Origin: Moringa oleifera
Taxonomy: Eukaryota > Streptophyta > Magnoliopsida > Brassicales > Moringaceae
Assembly (NCBI GenBank): GCA_021397835.1
Contig: JAJFZO010000658.1
Span: forward strand, 1,371,501 to 1,435,500
Direction of reading: 5' to 3'
Length of the DNA stretch: 64,000 bases
Numbering within the stretch: the stretch's first letter is position 1; every line of letters starts with the position of its first letter. The position numbers and the translations under genes were made by a program. Positions 24,212 through 37,554 of this stretch are shown in pieces. Under the pieces are notes generated by a model. The model made no database searches. It was given only the letters and a program-made list of their open reading frames with translations, and was not told the origin of the DNA.

Positions 24212-25849
24212 ATATGATTTTGTGTATTCAAATTATTAGACTGCATATGTTTTATTCATGCACATATTTCATATGTTATTATTTGACAACTACGATTAGT
24301 GATTTTGATTGTTGAGTGGCAATTTGGAACTCAACCTGTTTCACTACCCAAATCTACACGAACTTTGGGCTCGCGGATGAACCCAAATCAATTCGAACCA
24401 TTTGGGCCGATTTGTGTCTTTTATCAGGTTAAGTTATTTATATTTACATGAAGGTTTAATATTTATTTTATATTAATAATTATATTTTTAAAATAATAAT
24501 AATAAATTAAATTATTTTTTATCAATTTAATTCAAATTAAATTTTTATATAATTTTTATAAAAAATTAATGATATAATCATTGTTGATATGTATAAAAAA
24601 TAACTTAAATAAATTATTCACTTTATTTCAAATTTATTTTATAAATTTAATGATCATTGATTTTATTTTTTAAAACTTTTAAAAATTTTAATAATTCAAA
24701 TTTTAAAAAATAAATTTTCAGTATTCAAAAATTTTAAAATTTTTTATAATAGTAACTTAAATATTTTTTAAATTTATAAAAAAATTTAATTTAAAATTTG
24801 TTGTGTAAAATTTTTAATTTGAATATCTTTAATTTTTAAATTGTTTTAATATAATTTAATTTACTTTAATTTGATAAATTAAAAATTTATTTGTCATTTT
24901 TTAAATATAACAGTTTGATTGATAATATAAGATAAACATTAAGATTTTAGATAAATGTTCAAAAAAAAAACTCTTGAGTACCCTGTTATTATTAAAATCT
25001 TATTGTTTAAAAAGAATTTTGATGACATCCAAAACCAATACTAAGATAGGGATAATATTATTTTTTTATATATTCTTCTTTCAAATGATATCAAAAATTG
25101 AATTTTTGCTACCTTTCTTCCTATGATAGTTTTTATTTTCAAAATCATTTTAATTGTTAAATTTTTTTTATGGTAAAAAATGAGAATGTATATTACTCTA
25201 ATAATCCATTACAAAAAAAGTATGTTCGATAAAAAATACAAAAAAAGAGAACCATTATTAAGGATTTGAGAGAAAAGCTTCACCTTGGTTTTCATTACTT
25301 GAAAGAAAATTTTTTAAAAATATTGAGGGAAGATGAGAGAATTAAGAGAATAAAAAAGAATTGATAAATTTAACTTTTAATTTAAATTTTAAATTAAAAA
25401 ACAAAAAATTATTTATAATAAAAATTACAACAACAAAAAAAAATTTATATAAAAAAAGTGAGTAAAAACGAAAAATAAATAAATTACAAAAAAATGAAAC
25501 GGAAAACGAAAAGAAATTGAAATATCGATGTCAATATCATCTTTGTTTATAATTAAATTCTAACCATGGTTAATGAAAAATATTTATAGCAATCCAATAT
25601 AAAAGTTTAAAATTTTTTAAAGATCGAAGTTTGATTCGATGATTTAATAACAAAGATATAATTCAAATGTTTTTGAAATACTTATCTTAAAAAAATTATA
25701 TAACTTTTATCTTAAGTTTTTTTATTGATTTGAATTGTTTAATTTTTTTAAAAAAATAAAACTTATTTATTTGTTAATTAATATATAAATTAATATTTTT
25801 TTAAAATTCAATATAATCCAAATTAACAAAAGATAATTGGTTATCTCAG
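21555..25849. other. Upstream region of the NT-C2 gene and AT-rich spacer
   Basis: The first few hundred bases are the 5' flank of the NT-C2 gene. Scattered short frames (for example 21904-22212, 23397-23672, 23772-23954) have no recognisable domain. From about 24400 the DNA is extremely AT-rich. Nearly all of this interval, to about 25500, is missing from unit B. Confidence 0.55.
24177..24207. repeat. (TA)n microsatellite
   Basis: About fifteen AT/TA dinucleotides in a row, in the part of unit A that unit B lacks. Confidence 0.9.
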
Positions 25850-26480
25850 TTTTGCTAGTTAATTCCCCATAATATTCCATAGTGAGTCTTTGATCCAACT
25901 TCCGCCCGAGTTACTGACGTATGCCGTTTCTCCAAACCTCAACCAGAACTTAAATTCTCCCAAAAAAAGAAAAAGAAAAATCAAGTTAGGTGACTCAATT
26001 TTACACATGATTAATTTTATACCCGAAATCCTTCACCAAATATAAATCTTCTGACCACAAAATTTGCTTACTGACGTGTTTCGCAGCTAAGCAACGCCGG
26101 GCCATGTCCGTCCCTTCAAAATTGCAATGGACAGTAGCCTGTTTTACAAGGTTTAACTTTTTCGTTGAGCTTGTGGTCCATTTTAAAGGTTTTCGTGTAC
26201 CACACAGGCTTCTTCACCGGCGAACAGGTAGTTCACATGGGTGGTGGACCTTAGTTTTTCCACTGAAATTTGTCTGATTCGCACCCAGGGTAAGAGAGAG
26301 CTGGGCTGTATCCGCCTTGGCTTGGGGCCTTATCGGTCTGTTCTCATTCTGCCTTGCATCTGACGACCTTAGTGCAGCCCTTTCACCGTACATTCCTCTT
26401 GCTCAGTCTCTTCTGATGATGAGTGGGACACCCACCCACAATAGGGTTTTCCCTACCATCCTATCAGATTTTATTTTAAA
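25850..26480. other. Balanced-composition noncoding island in the AT-rich spacer, unit A
   Basis: A block of about 600 bases with normal GC content sits in very AT-rich DNA and is repeated at about 51140-51740. No coding frame is shared by the two copies and no domain is recognisable. It may be a relic of a promoter, gene or transposon. Confidence 0.5.
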
Positions 26481-29400
26481 TCGATCATTCTAGTGCGTCT
26501 TTTCATCTTCTTGAACGCAACTCCAAAACATTAACTTGAGATTAAAAAATTATATTTTTAGTTTTAATAAAATTTTACATTACAAATTTTGATAACATTA
26601 AAATTATGTAATGAATAATGTTACATCATATTTCAAGCACCATCATCTATTATACTAAAATTTCTAATTTTTATTAAATTATTTATATTTTTAATTTAAT
26701 TAAGCTTTTGATGTATAATATAATTTATAAATTATATCATTATAAAATAATTATATTACTAAAAACATTTCATTAAAAGCTTTTAAATAAGATTCATATG
26801 TAATATACTTTAAATTATTTTATTAATTAAATATTTAGTTAATGTTAAAATTATATATAATAATAAATTTTTATGTAAAAAATATTTATTATAAATTAAT
26901 GATAATTATATTTATAATTATAAATAATAAAATAAAACTAAAATTCATTCCAAATTAGAGTAATTAAAAATTAATTTTAAAATTTAAGTGAAAAAAATTA
27001 AATAATAAATTATTGATTTTTTAAAAATTATTGTAAAAATTATTTAATTAAAAGATACTTTATTATTTAAATTAATTTATTAATAATCATATAAAATAAT
27101 TATTTTATTTTTAAAATAAATTAATTAATATTATAAATATTATTAAAATAATAATTATAATATTTTAGTGTAATGTGTTGGAGATGAAAAGTTTTGATAT
27201 TAAAACATTCTAAAAATATGTTTTTCAATTAAATTGATGTAATTTTTGGTGTCTACCATTGAAGATGGTTTTAGTGGCACCTTAATCTTCTCGTTAATGT
27301 TATTATTTTTCAAAAAATAATAAAAAATATCAAAATAAAATGAGGGTTATTTATTTTTTAATTAATATTTTATAATTTTTAAATTAATATTTTATAAAAT
27401 ATCAATATAATTTAAGTTAATTTTTATTTTTAATATTTTTTAAAAAAATATTCAAATTAAAGTTTTTATATAATAAGTTTTAACTTAAATATTTTTATAT
27501 CATCATACAATAATTTTATAATTTTTTAAAAAATAAAATAATTTTTAAAAAATTTAGTGATATTTTTAGTATGTACTAAAAAAATTGATTTTTTTATAAC
27601 TTGAATATATTTTTATGTTTCTGATAAATCTTAAGTAGAAATTCATTGTACCAAGATCGACTCTTCAGTAAGGTGGTTTAGGCTCCATTTTTAGGGGCCC
27701 TTTCTAATTTTAATTTTTAATGAATTTTTAAATAAACAATATTTTTTAAAAGTTTATTTATTTTTAACTTATTTAAAATTTACAATAAAATTTTTTAATT
27801 TTTCATTTAACTCTAATAGCATTTTAAGTTTTTTATCATTCAAAATTTATTATTTTTATTGATTTTTTATATTTTTATAAAAATTTTACAATTAATTGCA
27901 AGATAATATGAGAGAAAAAAGGTTCCTTTCAATTGTTCACAATTTTTTAATTGAAATTTAGTTATCTTATCTATTTACATAATCATCTTAAATTTATTAT
28001 GATGAAATTTTTTACTAAATTATTTTAAATAATGTTTTAATTCTGTATATATTTTTGTATGATTTAAAAAATTATTATCTTTTAGTGATAATATTATGAA
28101 AAAATATTATTATAATCTTAAAAAAATTAAAACAAGATGTGTTACAATTATTAGGGGTCCAAATTTGTATAGTACATTAAAAATTTTGAAAAAAAAGGTT
28201 TTATAAATAAAAATAAAAAATCATTTAATGTATTTAATTTTATAAAAAGAATAAATTATTTTCTAAATCCATAAAATTCTTACAAAATTTTATTACCAAT
28301 ACATATATTAATTTTTTTAAAAATTAAAATTTAACAAAAAGTTACTTATGTTTAACTATATAAAAAATTAATCATCATTTCATCAACAAAAAGGTGTTTA
28401 TCACTTAAAATAAAAATACAACATTTGATTAATAAATTTATATTTTTTTAAAATATTAAAATAATTAAATGATCTAATTTTTTTCTCTTCCCCTTAAGCT
28501 TTAGTAAGTGTGGAGTTATCCTTATATTGCACAAGATTCTTAATTTGAATAATTTTTTTTAAAAAGAATACGATGTCTAATATATATCAAATCAAAAGTT
28601 TATATGTAAAATTTGTTTTAAAAAATTATAAAATTTTAATCTAAAAATTAAAAATGTTATTTTTTATTAGAAAAGAATAAAAAGCTTGAAATATTAAAAC
28701 CCTGATTACAAACTCAATCATTTATCAATAAAATAATAATATTGTATTAAATTATTTTTAAATTTAAGTTTTATTGTGTTAGGTGATTCAATTTTACACA
28801 AACTTTGAATGTAAATCAATAGAGAGCTTAATATGTTAAAAATCTCAGTGAGTTATTTTTATTATATCGATTGGTAGATGAAAATACAGAGTCTCACACA
28901 TGAGAAACATAAAATCAACAGCAAATTTATGAAAGTATTAAAAAAAAATGCATATTGTGAAAAGATAAAAGACAATGAATTTAAGTTTTGGCTTTGCATG
29001 AGTAATAAGCTCACAAAATGTGGAGTTTACCAGATTAGACTTTTGGTGGACAGAGCCGCAAAGGCAAAAATAAGAAAGAGACATAAAGCTGCAAGCTGCA
29101 AGAGAATATTTAAATTAAAGACGTAAAATTTTTAATTTAAATATTTTTAATTATTAAAATTTTTGATAACATTTAATTTGATCTGAATTGATAAATTAAA
29201 ATTTGACTTATTCGTTTTTAAATATAAATATTTAAAATTTTAATAACACAAAAGATTCATGATATATTTGTTTACCAATAATTGAAATGGATATAAACGA
29301 GAATCTAAATTCCTCTCTCTGTGTCTCTTGTCCATTCACATTAAAAAGAAAGTAGACAAAATTTGTTACCTCTTTATGCATAGAAAATTTTGTGATCTAC

Positions 29401-32400
29401 CATCAAAGCTTGAATGACAAAATTCTTTCCCATCTAAGACATTTAGTGATCAGTGACAACTTACCCATTATTATTTCCCTCTTTTGTCCATTCTTATTAA
29501 AGGAAAGATAGAAAAAGGAGAAAAGCAGACAGTTGCATCCTAAATGGGGCATTTTACTGTATCTTAGGTGACATCTCTTTTTTCTATCCTAAAAGTATCT
29601 TTTTATTTATTATTAAAAATTATATAACAAGTATGAAATATATATTATGTATTATTTATTACATATTAATTTTACTTTTTAATTTACATTTTATTATATC
29701 AATCCATTTAATTTTACTTTCAAACTTTTGATTTGAACCAATTTCAAAGAATTTTAAAAATAATTTAAGAACAAAAAACTATTAATTAAATACAGAATTA
29801 TATTTGAAAATAAAATAATTATAAAAAATTAAAATTATTTGTCTCTTTCTCTCTTTCTTTTTGTTATTTTAAATTATATTTTAAACATATTTATTTTTAA
29901 ATCAATTAATAAATATTAGTCAAATTAATCTTAGGTTTAACTATCGTATTATTTATTGCATTCGTCGCTTAGTCGTCTAATAATATTAAAAAATCTTTGA
30001 ATGATCTTGTGATTTTAATGATTTTCATTTAATTCTCGAGACTCTTATTTTCTTGTGATGTAGATTGCTCAAAGATAAACTAACAACAAAATTATCAAAA
30101 ATAAATCACAAAAAAGCAATTTGGTTGCTCGATCAGATATTTTTTATTTTATTTTATTTTTTAATTATAAAAAATTGTCACCACAAAAATTTTAATTATT
30201 TTATGATAAATAAAAATTTAAAAAAATCATTGGACATGATAAAAAAAACATTTCAATAAATATTTGATATTTTTATATAAATATTATATTATTGTATAGA
30301 TATCATTATCTTTTGTATTACATTGACAAAACTTTAAATTGTGTTATCATATCAATATCATATTTCTCATATAATATAATATTGATGAAATTTTAAATTA
30401 TATTATTACATCATATATCATATTAATAAAATTTTGATATATACTATATTATAAATATTATTTATTTATTAATTAAATTAATTTTTTATTAAAAAAGTTA
30501 TAATTAAAATTTTTGATCAGATTTCTTTTAAAAAATAGAATGTGTCAATTGTTTCATTAATTTTCATATTTTGCTTCAATGAATATGTCGAAAATAAATT
30601 TTAAAAAATTAAAAAAAAAGAGTCATAATCACCTCAGTGGGTATGAGGTCGACTTCTGGCTGTCTCCCATCGGATTCCTAGCTTTCATGACAACAAATTG
30701 AACCACAAAGATGGGGTACCCTTAAAGACAGTTGCACGGACGGTCCAATCTGCTGTGAACAGTGACCAACGGATTCCCTTCCCTTCACCTAACAGGCTGG
30801 CACCAAAAAAATGTGCTATTAAGGTGTTGCTGGCAGTTGGCATTGGTCATTGCTGTAAAATAATTGTCGTCTCTATTTTTCAATAATTGGTTGAACACAT
30901 GAACCAGAAGGAGGATGGAGGAAATGCCTAATTACAAGTAAACAAATAAATACAATTAAATATCACATGCATCCATATGCACATTTTATAATTAATAATT
31001 TAATAATATTTATCTTTAATTTAATAAATTATAAAATAATTTTTATTTTTAAAAAATATCAGTGAAAAATTCAAATTAACAAAAAAAAAAAATCGCTTAA
31101 ATTGATTCTGATGTTTGAGTTATAGGATTATATTTGAATTCACACCAGTGAATTTTTTTACATGTTAATTTTCATGTATACTATTACTGAGATTTATGGT
31201 GCCGTTCAGATCATTTGATATATATATATATTGTTGACCTAATTGTTAGTTTGAAAGATCTTTCTACATTTTTTTAATTTTTTATTATTTTCCTTATAAT
31301 ATTAATAATTTAATCACAAATTCAATTATTAATTAAATGTTTATTTTTTCTTACAATAAAAAACTCTTAGTTTGAAAAAATAATTTACCAACAGTGTAGT
31401 TTGGCTCTTGCATATTTGACTTCATGCATTCCATCACAGTAGGATAGCAAATCACTTTATATATATAATATTATACAAGGACGAAGGGGACTAACAAATT
31501 ATTATTCAGTCTAATTGTGACCGTATACATACGATTTTATTTATTTAAAAATTTAACTTTGAAAGATGTAATATTTTAAACATTAATAAAATAAATATAT
31601 AAATATTAATTAATTATTTAATTATTTCATGTTGATTGGTGATTTAATTTGATTAAATAAAAAAATTATAATCCACAATTCCACCTCCAAAAGAAGAGCT
31701 ACGACTTTCATTTGAAAGATATATATTAATTACATTTCATAGGTAAAAACAATTAGGTAGAGTCCCACAAGTTTCATCCATCTTGATCCGAATAATAAAG
31801 CAAAAAAGCAAAACCGTCCAATTAATTGGAGACCAAAAGCATGTTAATTGCTTTCACGAGGGTCTCTGTTCTTATCTCTGCACAAGGTGACTGGTCAATT
31901 CCCTTGCCCCATCCAATTACATACGGACCAGCAGCAGGTTATAACTGCTAAAGACAAGGCCCAAAGTCTTTCGGTCAAGTCGGTCAATTGATAGTAAATA
32001 TGAGCCCTAATTTTAACAATTCAATGTCATGTTCTTGCTTAGGTTGGGTCGACCCTACAGTTCAGGCACATATTTACTAGTTTGATGCGGGAGTGTCACT
32101 GTTTGAGTGATATCAACTTTTTCTTTTTTTATAATTTCAAATTTTGTTCAATATATTTTTATTTAAAAATTTTATAAATTTTTTTGAATATAATCATTAT
32201 TTTTATAGTTATTATTAAAAATAAAATTATCATTGAAAGTTATATATGATTTTTATTTTTTATTATAAATATTTTCAACGTTTAGTTATTTATTTCTGTA
32301 TTTTACAATATTAAAAGAGTCATAGAGTTTTATGTTTTTTTTTTAAATTTAAAATTAAAAGAGGATAATTTTCTTATTTTATTTATATTTTTTAAAAAAT

Positions 32401-33899
32401 AATATTTTATTAATATAAATATATTATTAAAACACGTAAATATTTTTTAAAATTATTATTAAATTATTATTTTATTCGTATCTATTATTTTTTAATTCAC
32501 AATGTTGTCATTAACTCTTTCCCAATCAAATCCTTTTGCCCATCCAAATGCCATCACGTCAAGGATTTCATCACCTCGTTCTCGAACCTTTCCGGGACTT
32601 GAAATTGTCCAATAGTTTCATAGTTTTAACACTATTTTAAACAAACTTTTCATTTTTCAAAACATTTTATAACAAAATTTAATATATAAAAAATTAAACA
32701 TTTCATAAAAAATTTAATATAAAAAATTATATATATATAAAAGAGAAACTGTTCATAATTAAAATTTATTTGATTGATCTAATAGATGAAAAAAACAAAA
32801 TTTATATATAAAGATAAGTTATGTAAAAAAATCTTAATATTTACGTCATGTTACTAATCATATTCTTATATTTAAGAAATTATAAATAGAATTCAATGTA
32901 TTAATTTTATTTAAATTAAATTTTAGTTCAAATAATTATAAAAAATTAAAGATATTTTTATTATTAAAATGCCTCAAATGAATCTTTTATTTTATTTTGA
33001 ATTTATCTTTCAAATTTAAATAATTTTCTATGTATGATTTATTTTTTTATGAATTTTTAAAATTATGTCGATGTAAAATTTAAACATATATTTTCAGTAT
33101 TCAAAAAATTAATAAAATTTTGTGATAATAATTTAAATATTTTGTTATATATGTAAAAAATTTAAAATTAAAATATATTATATAAAATTTTAAATTAAAT
33201 AATTTAAAATTTAAATTTATTAATATTTAAATATTAAAATTTAATTGATAATATAAAGCGAACACATTGTTTGGTTATAAAACGGCCACGTCACGTGGAG
33301 TTTGTTCTGTCACATGCAATTTTTGAACATTTTAAGCCATTCACTTTCCATGTTTGGAGAACGTGCAATCTACTAGATGTTGTGTACATTAATTTTTTAG
33401 AAAATTAAAAAAATATTTTGTTAATCACAAAAGTAAATACAATATTAATAAAATAAAATAAAATAAAGTTACATCAAAAAATCTGATTTTAGGGTCCATG
33501 CAACAATTAATCTATGTGTTCTATGAGTATTTAAAACAATATGATCTGCTAGAAACTCCTGTTAGCTATACGGTTATTATTATGTTAAATTAATTTTAAA
33601 AATTATATTTGGAAATGAATTTTATATGTAAAATTTGACTTAAAAATAAAAGGTATTTTTCATCACTAGTCCAAAATATTAAGCTGTAAACGAAAATAAG
33701 GGAAAAATATCTTTTAAAAAATAATGCATATTTTTCAGTGAGTCTACTTAATATGGACTGCATACTGCTGGATGGACTAAGCGAAGAGGAAAAAAATATT
33801 AATGAAGGTATAATGCTGTCTACATAAACCCTTGATGCTCACAATACAAATCCACCAGGAGCTTTCAAGCTGTGTGGTACACAGGCAAGAGGCTGACAA
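26481..33899. other. AT-rich spacer and upstream region of CYP81, unit A
   Basis: Long A/T-rich DNA colinear with 51740-59610. Less AT-rich islands occur at about 30640-30960 and 31790-32080, both matched in unit B (54830-55150, 55920-56220). About 1.2 kb around 28650-29880 has almost no counterpart in unit B. A short frame at 28878-29126 lies in that unmatched part and has no known domain. Confidence 0.55.
33292..33297 (+). promoter_or_regulatory. G-box about 600 bp upstream of the unit A CYP81
   Basis: CACGTG occurs within GCCACGTCACGTGGAG. The aligned unit B site (59006-59011) is CACATG, so the palindrome differs between the two promoters. Confidence 0.4.
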
Positions 33900-35399
33900 A
33901 TGGAAGCAGCAATATTGATGCTTTACGCTTGTCTCTCTGTGATCTCCCTCGTTATTGCTTTTAAGTTGCTGTTCCGGGGGAGAACCTGCAAGAACCTTCC
34001 TCCAGGGCCGCCTTCTATTCCTATTTTGGGTCATCTCCGTCTCCTGAAACCACCACTTCACCGCACCTTCTCCGATCTCGCACAAAAGTACGGCCCCATA
34101 ATCTCTTTGAAGTTTGGATATCGCCGCGTGGTTGTGGTTTCCTCATTGTCTATTGCCCAAGATTGCTTTACAACACACGACACCGTCTTAGCCAATCGCC
34201 CTCGCTTTGCCACTTCCAAGTATATCGCTTATGATAACACGACTGTGACGACTGCACCCTACGGTGACCTCTGGCGGAACCTGCGCCGCATCTGCACCGT
34301 TGAAATCCTTTCTACGAATCGCCTCAACACCTTCTCAGGCATTCGACAGGATGAAGTGAAACGGCTACTCCAGAAACTGGCGCTTAGTTCCGGTGGAAGT
34401 TTTGCCAAGGTGCAGCTGAGACCTCTTTTCACAATCTTAACTTACAATAACATCATGAGAATGATGACAGGAAAGAGGTATTATGGCGAAGACTTGGAAA
34501 ACGAGGAGAAAGCGAAACTTTTCAAAGGGCTTATGGAAGATATTCTTACAATATCTGGGGCAGAAAATCTAAGTGATTATGTGCCCATGTTGAGATGGTT
34601 TTATTCCAAGTTTGAGAACAAAGTGAAGATGCTTCACACAAGAATGGATGCATTCTTGCAGGGTCTCATTGATGAGCACCGAAGCGAGAAATCCGCCAGC
34701 AACAGCATGATTGACCATTTGCTTTCCTTGCGAGAATCGCAGCCTGAGTATTACACAGACAGAATCATCAAAGGGCTTATACAGGCCATGTTACTTGCAG
34801 GAACTGACACCTCGTCAATCACTCTTGAATGGGCAATGGCCAATTTGGTTAATAATCCTGATGTATTGAAGCAAGCTAAAGCTGAGTTGGATATCCAAGT
34901 GGGTGAAGATCGCTTGATTGACGAAGCAGACCTGGCCAACTGTCCTTACCTCCAAAATATCATATCAGAAACCCTAAGATTACACCCTCCAGTCCCGCTT
35001 TTAATCCCCCACTTGACATCGGAAGATTGCATCATCAGTGGATACAAAATCCCAGGAGAGACAATGGTACTCTTCAACGCCTGGGCCATTCATAGGGACC
35101 CTGAGTTGTGGGACGACCCGGAAAGTTTTAATCCCGGAAGATTTGAGATCGGAGAAGAAGCAGCTCGTAAGTTGCTTCCATTTGGAGGGGGTCGGAGGTT
35201 TTGTGCCGGACTCGGCCTGGCGAAACGCATATTGGGGTTGAGCTTAGGTACTCTGATACAATGCTTCGACTGGAAAGGAGTGAAGGAAGGGAAGATCGAA
35301 ATGACTGAAAAAGCAGGACTCGTGAAGCCTATGGTTGAGCCATTGGAGCTCATGTGCAGAACTCGACCAGGGGTGAGTAAACTCCTTCCTCAAGATTGA
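33900..35399 (+). CDS. Cytochrome P450, CYP81 family-like (unit A copy)
   Basis: An uninterrupted frame of 499 aa, the usual length of an A-type plant P450. A hydrophobic N-terminal anchor (about 4-24) points to the ER membrane. It is followed by the Pro-rich hinge PPGPPSIPILGH, the I-helix oxygen-binding A300-G-T-D-T-S, the ExxR motif E357-T-L-R, the FNPGRF (PERF-type) segment and the heme loop FGGGRRFCAG with ligand Cys435. All parts for catalysis are present. CYP81 enzymes hydroxylate or epoxidise phenolics such as isoflavonoids and lignans, indole glucosinolates or herbicides with NADPH-P450 reductase; the substrate here cannot be told. No intron interrupts the frame, though many CYP81 genes have one. 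The unit B copy is about 94% identical at protein level (31 of 499 residues differ). Confidence 0.92.
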   Translation: MEAAILMLYACLSVISLVIAFKLLFRGRTCKNLPPGPPSIPILGHLRLLKPPLHRTFSDLAQKYGPIISLKFGYRRVVVVSSLSIAQDCFTTHDTVLANRPRFATSKYIAYDNTTVTTAPYGDLWRNLRRICTVEILSTNRLNTFSGIRQDEVKRLLQKLALSSGGSFAKVQLRPLFTILTYNNIMRMMTGKRYYGEDLENEEKAKLFKGLMEDILTISGAENLSDYVPMLRWFYSKFENKVKMLHTRMDAFLQGLIDEHRSEKSASNSMIDHLLSLRESQPEYYTDRIIKGLIQAMLLAGTDTSSITLEWAMANLVNNPDVLKQAKAELDIQVGEDRLIDEADLANCPYLQNIISETLRLHPPVPLLIPHLTSEDCIISGYKIPGETMVLFNAWAIHRDPELWDDPESFNPGRFEIGEEAARKLLPFGGGRRFCAGLGLAKRILGLSLGTLIQCFDWKGVKEGKIEMTEKAGLVKPMVEPLELMCRTRPGVSKLLPQD

Positions 35400-36756
35400 T
35401 AAGAATGACTCAGAAAATAAAGGAGACTTTCCCCATCTTTAATCTCATCTGTATTCAGCATGCGCTAGCGTGAATATTGAGCCATTATTAGAGCCCATCT
35501 GCCTTTAATATCCATGTTTGCTTAATATCAATAATGTTGTGTTCAAATTTTGTACCTTTTGAATGAGTGTTTCCTTCTGTATAATTCGTACTGTACTGAA
35601 ATGAATAAACGGAAAAAACCAAATGCAAAATTAGTCTTAAGAAGGATCAGTACTTAAAATTTGAATGGCTGCAGAGACTGGCCGTAGATAGCCTGGTTAA
35701 AGATTACCCACAACCGACCAAACGACGGTCAAAGTTGCATTTATAAGTTCCGTGACGGCCAGCCGGGTCGATGCATAGACTGTCCCTTCCACATTATGGC
35801 CCCGTGGTCCTGTTTGGACTTTGGATACTCATTTTTCATGATCTTTAAAGGTAAATGTATGGTTTCCAGGCGGAGTCGGCACTGTGATTAATTTGGTATT
35901 TCCGTACCATGATGTGTTGTGACCACAGAGTTGCGCCGTACTCTTTGCCGCCAAACCCATAAACTCCATCGTCTTCCGGCCGGCAGGCAGCATCTGTCTT
36001 CTTTGCGTTATGGATAGTCAGTGGGTTCGAGATCGGGATCCAACCCTCAGAACTAACCATTTTGTGGAAGTTACATACCTAACTTGCCTGTTTTTTTTTT
36101 TATACTTATGTTAATGTTGCACCAATTAATGGCTGTTCACCTTGAAAATCAAGTGCAAAAAATCTAATGGAATTAAGAGTTCGGTAAGATGTGGTAGGTA
36201 CTTGATCTTACCAAATTCTTTTAAGTGCCACGAGAAGCATATCAAAGATGAAAACCATTTGTTCATCCGAATTCATATTGAGTTTAATTTTTAATATAAA
36301 TTTTAAAAAATATTTTTATAATTTATAATAATAATATAAAAACTAAAAAATATATAATATTATAAACAATATTTTTAGTTACTATATAAATCTTGATGTT
36401 TAAAAAATAAAATTTAAAATTTAAATTATCAATTTAGATCAAATTAAATGTTGGAGCAACGATTTTGAAAAATTAAAGATATTGTGTTATTAAAATATTT
36501 ACAAAATAAATCACATTGGTGCATGGCATCCAACATTATTTGGTTATATATTTCCCCTGCTTTTGGAGCTATTGGTCGCCAAAGAGATAGTATAAGCTCA
36601 GGCTAGAAAAAATTCAGGCCTTGTTTGGTTCATTCACTGGTATTGTTCTGAGAATCCTGACCTTTAGCTCCCCATAACCAATGATAAGCCCTCGGTAGTA
36701 AAGCCTGCGATCGATGAAAGTAAACTGAGATGAGCATTCTTGGCATTTTGTAGCAT
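35400..36756. other. CYP81 3' UTR and downstream spacer, unit A
   Basis: The first 200 bases contain T-rich sequence and AATAAA-like motifs fitting a 3' UTR. A GC-richer block at 35650-36060 is matched at 61380-61790. A 71-codon minus-strand frame in it (35845-36060) is broken in unit B by a TAG and a frameshift, so it is not taken as a gene. An AT-rich stretch follows. Confidence 0.55.
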
Positions 36757-37312
36757 CAGTAGCAGCCAAGCTTCATTTCATTAGCTACAATTTCCTTGAA
36801 CTCCAGTCCTTCCGCTTCCATCATACCATCGGTAGACTGAAGCCTTCCCGACACTTGTCCTGTAACGTTATCCAACCGCTATAGACTCCAAATACTTCCC
36901 CAGAGCCAACCCTTTCTTGAAGTCAATCGGATCCAAGCAGTCTCTGAAAATGGATTCAACCATCTCTCTCACTTCACCTTCTCTAACGGGTCTGTGAGCT
37001 TCAATGCACTTATATAAGAAGAGCTCATTATGACTAACTTTTCTTACCTTAACGTAGTGAGGGCCCTGATCAATCCATACAAAACAATGGCAACCTCCGA
37101 ACAGTTTGGCAACTGCCTGAATCTTATGATTCCTGTGCCAATTATTGGTTACATTCCATTAGCACTTCCTTAGCCAGTTCGGGTTCAGAGATGATAACGT
37201 TTAGCGTTGAACCGAACCAGACAGAAATTATAGGGCCACAGAATCGCGACCATTCAGCAAAACACCTCTTTTGACTGGCTTGATGTCGCAAAGGTTTCCC
37301 GAGATTGGCCAT
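36757..37312 (-). pseudogene. CYP98A-like cytochrome P450 fragment, unit A
   Basis: The minus strand, read through frame changes, gives CYP98A-type segments in order: [61 protein letters not shown] with SIFRDC, and GLEFKEIVANEMKLG. CYP98A is the p-coumaroyl ester 3'-hydroxylase of lignin and phenolic synthesis. Only about 60-230 of roughly 510 residues remain. There are several frameshifts and stops (one right after YLESIAVG), and the I-helix and heme parts are absent. The piece lies antisense downstream of CYP81. Unit B has the same fragment with shared lesions, so it decayed before the duplication. Confidence 0.8.
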
Positions 37313-37554
37313 GGTGTAGTGAAAATTTTCTGTTAACTATGGATATTTAAAGATTTTTAATATTAATATGAGATCTTATAAATATAATAAGTCCAGATCA
37401 CCAACCATTAAATCGTTAGCAAGATTAGGTGATTACAGACATGAGGTTGGGTTTCCCTGAGGAGAAACACACAAAACTGGGCATAATTTGGCCGTGGAAG
37501 ATATGGGCGAAGTACTTCTCATTGTTATCTTGCAAACTGAGCTAAAATCCTCAA

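Noticed and set aside
28878..29126. 82-codon Lys/Arg-rich frame in the AT-rich spacer
   Set aside because: It is absent from unit B, has no domain, and its composition follows from local A-rich DNA.
30640..30700. tRNA-like CTCAGTGGGTATGAGGTCGAC segment (also near 54840)
   Set aside because: It resembles a D-arm, but no anticodon arm, T arm or B box follows at the right spacing.
35845..36060. 71-codon minus-strand frame after the unit A CYP81
   Set aside because: The unit B equivalent has an in-frame TAG and a frameshift, so the frame is not conserved even over this short time.
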